From: GYS-P2D sp964489125 | GTDB taxonomy: Bacteria > Bacteroidota > Bacteroidia > Chitinophagales > Saprospiraceae | Length of the DNA stretch: 64,000 bases | Assembly (NCBI GenBank): GCA_964489125.1 | Contig: CAZAXY010000005.1 | Location: 6,220-70,219, forward strand | Direction of reading: 5' to 3' | Shown: positions 1 to 7,261 of the stretch, in pieces | Layout of the letters: each line of letters starts with the position of its first letter | How positions within the stretch are numbered: position 1 is the stretch's first letter | Notes under the pieces: generated by a model | Database searches by the model: none | Told to the model about the DNA's origin: nothing | The model's input: the letters and a program-made list of their open reading frames with translations, nothing else | Position numbers and translations under genes: made by a program

Positions 1-135
1 TAAAAAAATTAGTGCTAAGGGCAAAAATAGAATTAAACCTTTTAGGCTGTGAGCCATCTAATAGGCGAATAGGTTTGACTAACTTATTGATTTATAAAAG
101 CAATAAGCACGGAAGTAGATGATAACATAAAAGCG

Positions 136-657
136 TTGCTGAGCAGGGAATCTACTCGAGAGCAGGGATTCAAGTTGTTAGTTGACACCTATGGTGAGCG
201 ATTGTATGGGCTAATATATAATATGGTCAAGACGCACAGTCGATGTGATGATATCTTACAAGAGTCACTTATTAAGGTCTACCAGAATCTGGATAAATAC
301 CGAGGTGACTCTAAGCTATATACTTGGATATATCGCATCACTGTAAATGAGACGCTGCGAGATCTTAAGAAGAATAGGATTCAGTCCTTGAGCCCTGATG
401 ATATTGCTAGAAAGCTGAGTCCAGTACCAGCTGAGTCGGAACTCAGCTCTGAACAGATTGAACAAACACTATCAATAGCTATGGATACATTGCCTCCTAA
501 GCAACGGATGGTGTTTAGCCTCAGATATTATGAGGAAATGAAATATGGAGATATGTCCGTCGTGCTCGCTACAAGTGAAGGTGCATTGAAGGCGGCATAT
601 CACCATGCTGTAAAAAAGATCGAACACTACATATCTACATATGGAGTACAAGGATAA
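136..657 (+). CDS. ECF-type RNA polymerase sigma factor (sigma-70 family)
   Basis: A 173-residue protein with the two-domain layout of extracytoplasmic-function sigma factors. Region 2 spans about residues 14-80, including the DDILQESLIKVYQNL and TWIYRITVNE segments. Region 4 spans about 110-165, a helix-turn-helix containing LPPKQRMVFSLRYYEEM. It should direct RNA polymerase to a stress or envelope regulon. The only usable start is TTG at 136: the frame is open back to a TGA at 88-90 but has no ATG or GTG. The stop overlaps the next ORF by 17 bp, implying coupling with the putative anti-sigma factor and sensor downstream. Family assignment is firm; the regulon is unknown. Confidence 0.9.
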   Translation: MLSRESTREQGFKLLVDTYGERLYGLIYNMVKTHSRCDDILQESLIKVYQNLDKYRGDSKLYTWIYRITVNETLRDLKKNRIQSLSPDDIARKLSPVPAESELSSEQIEQTLSIAMDTLPPKQRMVFSLRYYEEMKYGDMSVVLATSEGALKAAYHHAVKKIEHYISTYGVQG

Positions 658-1087
658 ACATGAGAACATAACGGGAGAGCTGAGAGAGTTAGATGCTCAG
701 TTCTTGTTGAAGCTTCACGATCACAAGGATCGAACAATACCTTCGCCAAGCTATGTTAGTGAATTGTATAATACCGTAAGCTCTAATAGGCATGCGGCGA
801 TCGTACCGCTATGGCGACGGCCCAGAGCATGGGCAGCAACGGGCATCCTATTATTAGCGATCAGCAGTATATATCTGATAGGAAGCAATAAGGAACTTAC
901 TCTAGACCAGATAAGCGAGGCAGATGTATATGCATATATCATGGACCTTGAGGACATAGGTAGTGACGACCTATTATATACCAATGACATCACAGATACT
1001 GGCCTTGAGATTCTTGACCAGTCTATACTAGACTATCTGGATGATCATATTGAAGACATTGACATAATAGAATTAAACTCATATTAA
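641..1087 (+). CDS. Putative anti-sigma factor (single-pass membrane protein)
   Basis: A 148-residue protein with no domain I can name. An N-terminal cytoplasmic part of about 65 residues is followed by a hydrophobic segment at about 67-85 (AWAATGILLLAISSIYLIG) and a strongly acidic C-terminal tail rich in Asp, Glu and Ile. This cytosol-TM-outside layout and the 17-bp overlap with the ECF sigma gene are what one expects of an anti-sigma factor. The assignment is by context and topology only. It is 6 bp from the downstream sensor-like gene, so the three form one operon. Confidence 0.6.
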   Translation: MEYKDKHENITGELRELDAQFLLKLHDHKDRTIPSPSYVSELYNTVSSNRHAAIVPLWRRPRAWAATGILLLAISSIYLIGSNKELTLDQISEADVYAYIMDLEDIGSDDLLYTNDITDTGLEILDQSILDYLDDHIEDIDIIELNSY

Positions 1088-1093
1088 AAGAAG

Positions 1094-1504
1094 ATGAAGC
1101 AACTTATAATAATCATATTGCTCACTGCACTATCAATAAGTGCCTCGGCACAGAAAGATCGCAAGAAAATCGAATCGCTTAGAATAGCTCACTTGACTAG
1201 CGAATTAGATCTATCGAGTGAAGAGGGTCAGATATTTTGGCCCATATTCAATACCTATGAAGCTTCTAGGCATAATCTCCGTGACGAAAAACGAGCACTT
1301 GTCAGACAACCAAAAGAAGGAGTCAATGTGATTAATGAGCTCATCAGAATTGAAGAGGCCAATTATCTCCTATTCAAACAGTATTTGACTGACTTAAGAG
1401 AGGTATTATCAGAGGATCAGATTCTAGCTCTTCTTAGTGCTGATAAGAAATTTAAAGAACGATTAATCAAAAGATTGCGTTCTGATCGAGCTGGAAAGAA
1501 TTGA
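1094..1504 (+). CDS. Periplasmic Spy/CpxP-like sensor of the ECF operon
   Basis: A 136-residue exported protein with a Sec signal peptide (cleavage near SASA-Q, about residue 19). The mature part is helical and charged. It carries the pattern LTSELDLSSEEGQIFWPIFNTYE, typical of the Bacteroidota proteins annotated as sensor of ECF-type sigma factor, distantly like Spy/CpxP (LTxxQ) periplasmic proteins. It probably reports envelope stress, or periplasmic metal or misfolded protein, to the anti-sigma factor encoded just upstream. The third and last gene of the sigma operon. Family likeness is by eye. Confidence 0.7.
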   Translation: MKQLIIIILLTALSISASAQKDRKKIESLRIAHLTSELDLSSEEGQIFWPIFNTYEASRHNLRDEKRALVRQPKEGVNVINELIRIEEANYLLFKQYLTDLREVLSEDQILALLSADKKFKERLIKRLRSDRAGKN

Positions 1505-1589
1505 TCTGTCGCATCCATTTCTTTTAATCATTATATATTTCTGAATGACTCTTAGTGCATTAAGAAATTGGTTTCAATATATCTTGAAT

Positions 1590-1628
1590 TTAGCAATGTA
1601 TAAATTGCTGAACATGTGTAACATGTGA
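1590..1628. repeat. Small hairpin plus 9-bp tandem repeat in intergenic region
   Basis: In the 245-bp gap between the sigma operon and the TPR gene, TTAGCAAT (1590-1597) and ATTGCTGA (1604-1611) can pair around a 6-nt loop. They are followed at once by AACATGTG repeated with a 9-bp period (1611-1627). There is no U-run, so this is not a clear terminator. It could be a regulatory site, but it is short enough to be chance. Confidence 0.25.
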
Positions 1629-1687
1629 TATAATTTAATACGTCAATTCTTTTTTGGATTGTGGAAAAAAAACATTGTCAGAAAATT

Positions 1688-1715
1688 TTGAGACTTCTCT
1701 ATTTAGTTATCTTCG
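1688..1715 (+). promoter_or_regulatory. Bacteroidota-type promoter for the TPR gene
   Basis: TTG at 1688-1690 (within TTTTG) is separated by 17 nt from TATCTTCG at 1708-1715. This fits the Bacteroidota -33 TTTG / -7 TAnnTTTG consensus with one mismatch in the -7 box. It lies 34 nt upstream of the ATG at 1750. Confidence 0.45.
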
Positions 1716-1749
1716 CCTCGGATATAATCCCAGACATAGTTAAAAAAGA

Positions 1750-3159
1750 ATGGATAGTAGAATTAAACTGTCTCATAGTATTTTGGGTCTAATAGCGGAG
1801 TATGAACACTCTCTTGAAGATGGCAAGCGACTATATCTCGATGATAAGGAATACCTCCGCATCATATCATATTACCAAGAAGACTTAGATCTTGACAGCG
1901 CTATTGTCGCTGCTGATAACGCTATTAAGCAATACAGCTACCGATCCGATTTCAGAACTCTCAAGATCAAATTATTAATCAATAAGGGTCTGCTTGATCA
2001 TGCCTTGGATGCAATCGGAATGGCGGAGATCGTCTCTCCTAATGAGGTTGACTTGAATTTGTTAAAAATCAATGTTTTCATCCTTCAAAAGAGATACGAT
2101 CAAGCAAGTAGTCTCATAGAAGAACTTAAGAAGAATTGTAATCCAAGTGATTTGCAAGATGTATATGTAGCTGAAGCATACTATTGCGAGAGTCTACAGG
2201 AATATTACCAAATGTTCCAAATCTTGAAAAAGGCGCTCATATTAAATCCTAATAATGAGGAAGCCCTTATTCTTATGAATGAGAGTGTCAACCAAAGCAA
2301 AAACTTTGAAGAGAGCATCCTCTTGCATAAGGTTATAGTAGATAATCATCCATATAATCATCTTGCTTGGTACAACTTAGCTAGTTCCTTTGCTTGTGTA
2401 GGAGAGTATGCCAAAGCTATCGAGGCATCGGAGTATAGCTTTATCATCAATCCTGGATTTCAACAGGGTTACTATGATTGCGCCGAGTACTTAGTAGAGA
2501 AAAATCATCACAAGAAAGCATTAGAGATTTATCAAGAAGCACTGGCTGTTTTTGGTCCAGAGCTCGACTTACTGATGAATATTGCTCACTGCGAATACAA
2601 ATTGCTCTTAGTAGATCAAGCTAAAAGAACCCTCTTTGAGGTGCTCGAAATAGATAACTATAGTGATGAAGCACTCTATCTACTAGCCAAATGTTATATC
2701 AAAAATCAAGACTACAATAGTGCCGTTAAGATATTGAGAAAAGCGATTTCAATAGAAAATGGCATTGAAGAATATTTCGATGCGCTTGGCAGGGCTTATC
2801 ATAAGCTTAATGATGTAGATAGAGCAAGCTACTACTACAATCGGGCCGCTGAACAGGGCTTAGAAGTTTCTAAGTATTGGGAAAATTACATACTCTTCTT
2901 AATGGAACAAGAAAAGTATGATGAGGCGGAAAAAATCATTAAGCGGGCAGATAGCTATACTTTCAGCTATCGACTACAGTATCTAAATGCATCATGTCAG
3001 ATACTTCTCGGTAATGTGGAGCACGGTATGGATCTATTAAAAGATGCCTTGATAGAAGAGTTCGAAGAGCATCATATCCTGTTTGATCTACCTACGATGA
3101 TTATTGAAAATCCAATCATTCTGTCGATGATAAACTACTACGAAAAAGAAAGTATCTAA
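1750..3159 (+). CDS. Tetratricopeptide-repeat protein
   Basis: A 469-residue soluble protein without signal peptide or membrane segment, built almost wholly from TPR-like helical hairpins. Repeating blocks such as AWYNLASSFACVGEYAKAIEASEYSFIINPG and ALYLLAKCYIKNQDYNSAVKILRKAISI recur about every 34 residues from about residue 45 to 430. Such proteins are protein-protein scaffolds in the cytoplasm; no catalytic domain is visible. It is monocistronic, with its own promoter at 1688-1715 and a strong terminator at 3192-3220. The partner cannot be inferred from its neighbours. Confidence 0.85.
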   Translation: MDSRIKLSHSILGLIAEYEHSLEDGKRLYLDDKEYLRIISYYQEDLDLDSAIVAADNAIKQYSYRSDFRTLKIKLLINKGLLDHALDAIGMAEIVSPNEVDLNLLKINVFILQKRYDQASSLIEELKKNCNPSDLQDVYVAEAYYCESLQEYYQMFQILKKALILNPNNEEALILMNESVNQSKNFEESILLHKVIVDNHPYNHLAWYNLASSFACVGEYAKAIEASEYSFIINPGFQQGYYDCAEYLVEKNHHKKALEIYQEALAVFGPELDLLMNIAHCEYKLLLVDQAKRTLFEVLEIDNYSDEALYLLAKCYIKNQDYNSAVKILRKAISIENGIEEYFDALGRAYHKLNDVDRASYYYNRAAEQGLEVSKYWENYILFLMEQEKYDEAEKIIKRADSYTFSYRLQYLNASCQILLGNVEHGMDLLKDALIEEFEEHHILFDLPTMIIENPIILSMINYYEKESI

Positions 3160-3191
3160 GAATTATACTCAATTCAATAACCAGAACTGAG

Positions 3192-3220
3192 AGGCTGCTT
3201 TATTAAAAGCAGCCTTTTTT
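3192..3220 (+). terminator. Rho-independent terminator of the TPR gene
   Basis: A perfect 10-bp stem, AGGCTGCTTT (3192-3201) with AAAGCAGCCT (3206-3215), encloses the 4-nt loop ATTA. The strand ends in a run of T (3215-3220). It sits 33 bp after the TPR stop codon. Confidence 0.9.
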
Positions 3221-3315
3221 ATGAATAGCTCCATTGTTTTGTTTGCAATACCTCAATTGATTCCGTAACTCTCCGTTTTACAGGAATTACCCTTGAGTTC
3301 GAATAAAGTTTCCTA

Positions 3316-4059
3316 TCACAACAAATGTTGAGCTGCCAACGCAGCGCCAACTATCCCTGCATTGTTCTGCATCGAGGCTATATGCACTTTATCCTTGAGT
3401 TCTATGTGCTTGAGAAATTTCTCATGTTTCTTGCTCACTCCTCCACCAAGCAATATGCGATCAGGATTTAAGAGTTTATCCACGTGGTTAATATAGCTAT
3501 TAAGCCTGTCGCCCCATTCGTCCCAATCCAGATCGAGTCGTTTACGAGCGCCATTTGAGGCATATTTTTCCCAAATAGAATCTTTATAAGACAAATGGCC
3601 AAGCTCTGTATTTGGCACTAATTTCCCATCCAAGAATAGCCCTGAGCCTATACCCGTACCAAGAGTGAGCATCAGCGTTGTTCCAGTCTTGTGTGTCTTA
3701 TCACCATAGCATACCTCGGCCAGTCCCGCAGCATCTGCATCATTAATATATGCACCATCATTGCCCACATATTCTAAGAAGAAATCCCTGAGATTTACCC
3801 CCAACCAAGATTTATCAATATTAGAGGCGGAATGAATAACATTCTGCTTAACTATAGATGGAAATCCACAACCGATGACTTTGCCTTGCCAGTCAAAATC
3901 ATCCATCAGTTGATTAAGAACCACGGCCACAGATTTTAATGTTGATGGCTGTGGTGTTGCATACTTAATCTTCTCCTTAGTGAATTCTCCAGTTTCTAAC
4001 TCTACCAGTGCTGCCTTAATACCAGTACCACCAATATCTAGACCCAATATCTCCGCCAT
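3316..4059 (-). CDS. ppgK: Polyphosphate glucokinase (ROK family)
   Basis: A 247-residue cytoplasmic kinase of the ROK/ASKHA fold. The N-terminal phosphate loop LGLDIGGTGIKAALV is at residues 5-19. The second phosphate motif, LTLGTGIGSGLF, and the PNTELGHL segment at about 130-155 are characteristic of strictly polyphosphate- or polyP/ATP-dependent glucokinases. Length matches that family. It would make glucose 6-phosphate from glucose using polyphosphate or ATP. It is the last gene of a minus-strand series, 20 bp after the PKD-cyclophilin gene. The donor preference (polyP or ATP) cannot be told from sequence alone. Confidence 0.85.
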   Translation of the reverse strand: MAEILGLDIGGTGIKAALVELETGEFTKEKIKYATPQPSTLKSVAVVLNQLMDDFDWQGKVIGCGFPSIVKQNVIHSASNIDKSWLGVNLRDFFLEYVGNDGAYINDADAAGLAEVCYGDKTHKTGTTLMLTLGTGIGSGLFLDGKLVPNTELGHLSYKDSIWEKYASNGARKRLDLDWDEWGDRLNSYINHVDKLLNPDRILLGGGVSKKHEKFLKHIELKDKVHIASMQNNAGIVGAALAAQHLL

Positions 4060-4079
4060 ACCTTTTTTACTTGATGCAA

Positions 4080-4976
4080 TTATTTGATAACAGTGATCTT
4101 CATTGATACGTCCGTACGTGGTCTATCACCACGATTAGTAGGTGTAGATGCAATAGCATCGATGACGTCGAGCCCCTCAATGACCTGACCAAAAACTGTG
4201 TACTGCTGATCTAAGAATGGCGTACCACCATCTCTTAAATAAAGGTTTTTAACACCCTCGGGATACTTAATTTCATACCTCAGCTCATTTTGCGTAAGCT
4301 GAGCCTCTGATACCCCCTTACCGTCCACGATATAGAATTGGGAGCCACTAGATTTTTTTTCAGGATTGACAGCATCTCCCTGACGAGCGGCGGCAAGAGC
4401 TCCTTTTATATGTCCTATGTTAGGTCTAATCTCCGCATCAAGTGTATATCCTGGTCCACCGGTACCAAGAGATTGATTTGGCGCTGCTCCACGACTCTCC
4501 GGGTCACCACCTTGTAGCATAAATCCGTTAATAACCCTGTGAAAAAGTAAGCCATCATAGTAACCTGACTCAGCGAGTTTTATGAAGTTGTCTCTATGTA
4601 CTGGTGTCTCATCAAACAACTGCACCATCATATTGCCCAATTCTGTCTCAATTAGCACCAAGCATTTCTCAGGTGCTACTACTGCTACGCTCCTAGTAAG
4701 TTCTTTGACCTTTGTTCCTTTCAATCCCTTGAGGGTAACATCATAACTCCCAGATAGCAAATATTTGTGACTGGCTACGCTATCAGAAATCAATTCTTCG
4801 TCCCCAAAATCCCACCAATAAGTATCAAATCCTTCAGACTTATTGATGAAGGTATAGCTTGCTGGAGCTTTATTATCTGTTGGCGCCTGAATGACAAAAT
4901 CTAAGGTCTTCTTTGAGCATGACGTCATTAATATGACCACAAGGCACCCTATCAATACTTTTCTCATTTCTATCAT
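4080..4976 (-). CDS. PKD-domain cyclophilin lipoprotein (peptidylprolyl isomerase)
   Basis: A 298-residue lipoprotein. A short signal ends in the lipobox LMTSC (Cys about 20). A PKD-like beta-sandwich lies at about 30-100, with the WDFGD motif and SYDVTL strand. A cyclophilin-type isomerase domain follows at about 105-298, with FHRVINGFMLQGGDP, GSQFYIV and YTVFGQVIEGLDVID. An insertion of about 40 residues separates the FYIV and YTVFG segments, as in the upstream paralogue. It should catalyse cis-trans prolyl isomerisation on envelope proteins. The annotated ATG overlaps the upstream stop by one base (TAATG); an internal Met at residue 4 (4967) is an equally good start. The PKD fusion is not the usual bacterial cyclophilin layout. 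Confidence 0.88.
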   Translation of the reverse strand: MIEMRKVLIGCLVVILMTSCSKKTLDFVIQAPTDNKAPASYTFINKSEGFDTYWWDFGDEELISDSVASHKYLLSGSYDVTLKGLKGTKVKELTRSVAVVAPEKCLVLIETELGNMMVQLFDETPVHRDNFIKLAESGYYDGLLFHRVINGFMLQGGDPESRGAAPNQSLGTGGPGYTLDAEIRPNIGHIKGALAAARQGDAVNPEKKSSGSQFYIVDGKGVSEAQLTQNELRYEIKYPEGVKNLYLRDGGTPFLDQQYTVFGQVIEGLDVIDAIASTPTNRGDRPRTDVSMKITVIK

Positions 4977-5629
4977 TAATTCAACATTTTAATCGTCATT
5001 TTCACATCAGACACAGGTCTGTCAGCACCGTCTCGCTGTACCTCGGCAATCTTATCTATTACTTCAAAACCATCTACCACCTGTCCAAAGACTGTATATT
5101 CTGCATCCAGATCTGGTCTGCCTCCAACACTGATATACTTTTCTATTTGAGCTTCATTGTACTGGATTCCCTTTCGCTGAGCCCACTGATCAAGAGATTG
5201 CTGCGTCTGCTGCTGTCCTTGAATGACATAAAATTGGGATCCACTCGATCTTTTATCAGGGTTAGAAGGTCCTCCAGTTCGTGCTGCTGCAAGAGTACCT
5301 CTAAAGTGAGGCGCTCCAATCTCAGCTTCAATTGTATATCCGGGCCCTCCAGTACCAAGTCGCTGTCCTGGCGCTGCATTCTTACTATTAGGATCACCAC
5401 CTTGAATCATGAAGGTCGGTATGACTCTGTGAAACAGCAAGTCATCATAGTAGCCATCCTTAACGTGTTTTATAAAATTCGCTTTATGGATCGGAGTACT
5501 ATTGTAAAGCTCAACAGTCATGTTGCCAAATTCCGTCTTGATAACTGCCTTTTTTACTGAATCCCCTCCACAACTCAATAGAGCCATTATAATAAGAGTG
5601 AGTAATCCGGTTTTTAGTAATCCTTTCAT
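4976..5629 (-). CDS. Cyclophilin-type peptidylprolyl isomerase lipoprotein
   Basis: A 217-residue lipoprotein with lipobox ALLSC (Cys at about 20) followed by one cyclophilin domain. Active-site segments FHRVIPTFMIQGGDP, GSQFYVIQG and YTVFGQVVDGFEVIDKI are present, so it should be catalytically active in the periplasm. A Gln-rich insertion of about 40 residues sits between the FYVIQG and YTVFG elements. It is closely similar to the next gene downstream, indicating a tandem duplication in which one copy gained a PKD domain. The coding regions overlap by one base. Confidence 0.9.
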   Translation of the reverse strand: MKGLLKTGLLTLIIMALLSCGGDSVKKAVIKTEFGNMTVELYNSTPIHKANFIKHVKDGYYDDLLFHRVIPTFMIQGGDPNSKNAAPGQRLGTGGPGYTIEAEIGAPHFRGTLAAARTGGPSNPDKRSSGSQFYVIQGQQQTQQSLDQWAQRKGIQYNEAQIEKYISVGGRPDLDAEYTVFGQVVDGFEVIDKIAEVQRDGADRPVSDVKMTIKMLN

Positions 5630-5634
5630 AATGT

Positions 5635-5985
5635 TTAATTTTCGACGTATGACTTGAAATATTGTATCACTAAATTTTTTAAAAAAGTTTCCTGAGCATT
5701 TACTCCTTCGACAGGAAGGACACGAACTTGTTTATAATGTGGCCAACCATCTTCATCTTGGCCTACAAAATCAAAATATCCATCTAAGCTCAGCAGATGG
5801 CATGTTGCAACATGCATCAAATCTTGTTTTTCCTCCTTTGTAAGATTTTTCTTCAGTAGATTGACCTCCTGAATCCCGATCAAATACAAAATGGAGTTAA
5901 GGTCTGGCAACTCACTACGATCAAATCTATCTTTAATAAAGTGCCTAATTCTAAGCCACTCAAAGTCTAGTTTCCAATCCTCCAT
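5635..5985 (-). CDS. Conserved small protein of unknown function
   Basis: A 116-residue cytoplasmic protein without signal or membrane segments. It is mostly helical by composition, with an LSLDGYFDFVGQDEDGWPHY stretch around residues 70-90. I do not recognise the family, though the style suggests a small conserved Bacteroidota protein. It lies 5 bp upstream of the first cyclophilin gene and 27 bp downstream of the LolC/E-type permease, so it is likely co-transcribed with both. No function is proposed. Confidence 0.7.
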   Translation of the reverse strand: MEDWKLDFEWLRIRHFIKDRFDRSELPDLNSILYLIGIQEVNLLKKNLTKEEKQDLMHVATCHLLSLDGYFDFVGQDEDGWPHYKQVRVLPVEGVNAQETFLKNLVIQYFKSYVEN

Positions 5986-6012
5986 AACAAGACCGCAAAT
6001 ATAATCGAATGA

Positions 6013-7230
6013 TTATTCATACCTAACTTGTGCACTTACACGACTCGCTCGAGATGCCGCTGGGATTGAGGCGAGATATCCAAGCACTAATACTGTCACC
6101 AGAACTACCACTACATCAAAAAACCTCATCTCTATAGGATAGCTAGTGATAGCAAATCCTTCTGGCACACCAATTAAATCATATTGCTTCTGTAAGACAT
6201 AGAATAGTGTCGCACCGGCGAATCCAATTAAAAAACCAATAGCGCTAATCAACAAACCTTCATAATGAAATATTCGCTTGACGAATGACTTCTGTCCTCC
6301 GAAAGATTGCAATACACTGATGTCTTTCTTCTTCTCTAATACGATCATCCAAAGACAACCTATTACATTGAACGTGATCAATATCAACACAAAGCCAAGT
6401 ATGAGATATGATGTCCATTTCTCAACCTTCATGATCCTAAGATTTGACTTATCCTGTTCAAAGCGATTTAAGACTTCATAATCATCTCCTACTAGCCCAC
6501 GTATTTCACTTAGGACCGATGACTCATTGGCACTGTCTGTCATTTTTATCTCTATTGCAGATATCTGCCCATACAAATCGAGCAAGGCACTTACTACTTC
6601 ATATGACGTGATAACGTACTGATTATCTCGTTCATTCTTAATCGAAAACACCCCACGACCAAGTAGAGGTCGAGATTTGAAGTCCTTATCAAAAATCTTC
6701 TTGTTGCGCTTAAGCACATGCGCCATAATAGGGGTGAATGGATTGTCAAGTGATACATTGAGCTTATTGCTTACTCCTTGTCCCAACACCGCATGACTTC
6801 CATATTCTGATGGGCTAAAGTCCAAGTCACCCCCAACCATAGAGGGCTGTAAATTGATCACATCGTTGTGATATTCGTCCACTCCCTTGATGATACCGAC
6901 ATGCTGTTTATCTCCATATTCCAGAAAGACCACCTCCTCTAATGTCTTGGTGAAAACTGCTACCCCGTCGATATCTTCGAGTTGAGATATCCAATTCTCA
7001 TTACTATAAAAAAACTTTCCTTCAGCTGGGATAATCTTAATATCTGGATTGAACGTATCCAAATAGCTCCTCGTGACTTGCTCAAATCCGTTGAGCACAG
7101 ACATAATAATAATGAGTGCAGCAGTACCTATAGCGATACCCAATACGGATATGCCTGTAATGACATTAATGGCATTAGTGGATTTCTTACCAAAAAGATA
7201 TCTATAAGCTATGCTAAGCGATAAGGGCAT
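6013..7230 (-). CDS. LolC/LolE-type ABC transporter permease (FtsX family)
   Basis: A 405-residue integral membrane protein. The N-terminus (AYRYLFGKKSTNAINVITGISVLGIAIGTAALI) is the hallmark of lipoprotein-releasing system permeases. One transmembrane helix at about 20-45 is followed by a large periplasmic domain of about 220 residues, and three more helices at about 275-400 form the FtsX/MacB_PCD-like permease core. It probably extracts lipoproteins from the inner membrane for outer-membrane targeting, with a LolD-like ATPase encoded elsewhere. Two lipoprotein genes follow in the same direction. No ATPase gene is adjacent, as is usual in Bacteroidota. Confidence 0.88.
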   Translation of the reverse strand: MPLSLSIAYRYLFGKKSTNAINVITGISVLGIAIGTAALIIIMSVLNGFEQVTRSYLDTFNPDIKIIPAEGKFFYSNENWISQLEDIDGVAVFTKTLEEVVFLEYGDKQHVGIIKGVDEYHNDVINLQPSMVGGDLDFSPSEYGSHAVLGQGVSNKLNVSLDNPFTPIMAHVLKRNKKIFDKDFKSRPLLGRGVFSIKNERDNQYVITSYEVVSALLDLYGQISAIEIKMTDSANESSVLSEIRGLVGDDYEVLNRFEQDKSNLRIMKVEKWTSYLILGFVLILITFNVIGCLWMIVLEKKKDISVLQSFGGQKSFVKRIFHYEGLLISAIGFLIGFAGATLFYVLQKQYDLIGVPEGFAITSYPIEMRFFDVVVVLVTVLVLGYLASIPAASRASRVSAQVRYE

Positions 7231-7261
7231 ATGATGATTAAGCCCTCAAGTTATCACATCT

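Noticed and set aside
1..135. Imperfect inverted repeat AAACCT...AGGTTT near the window start
   Set aside because: Several mismatches and the upstream gene is not in view, so neither terminator nor operator can be supported.
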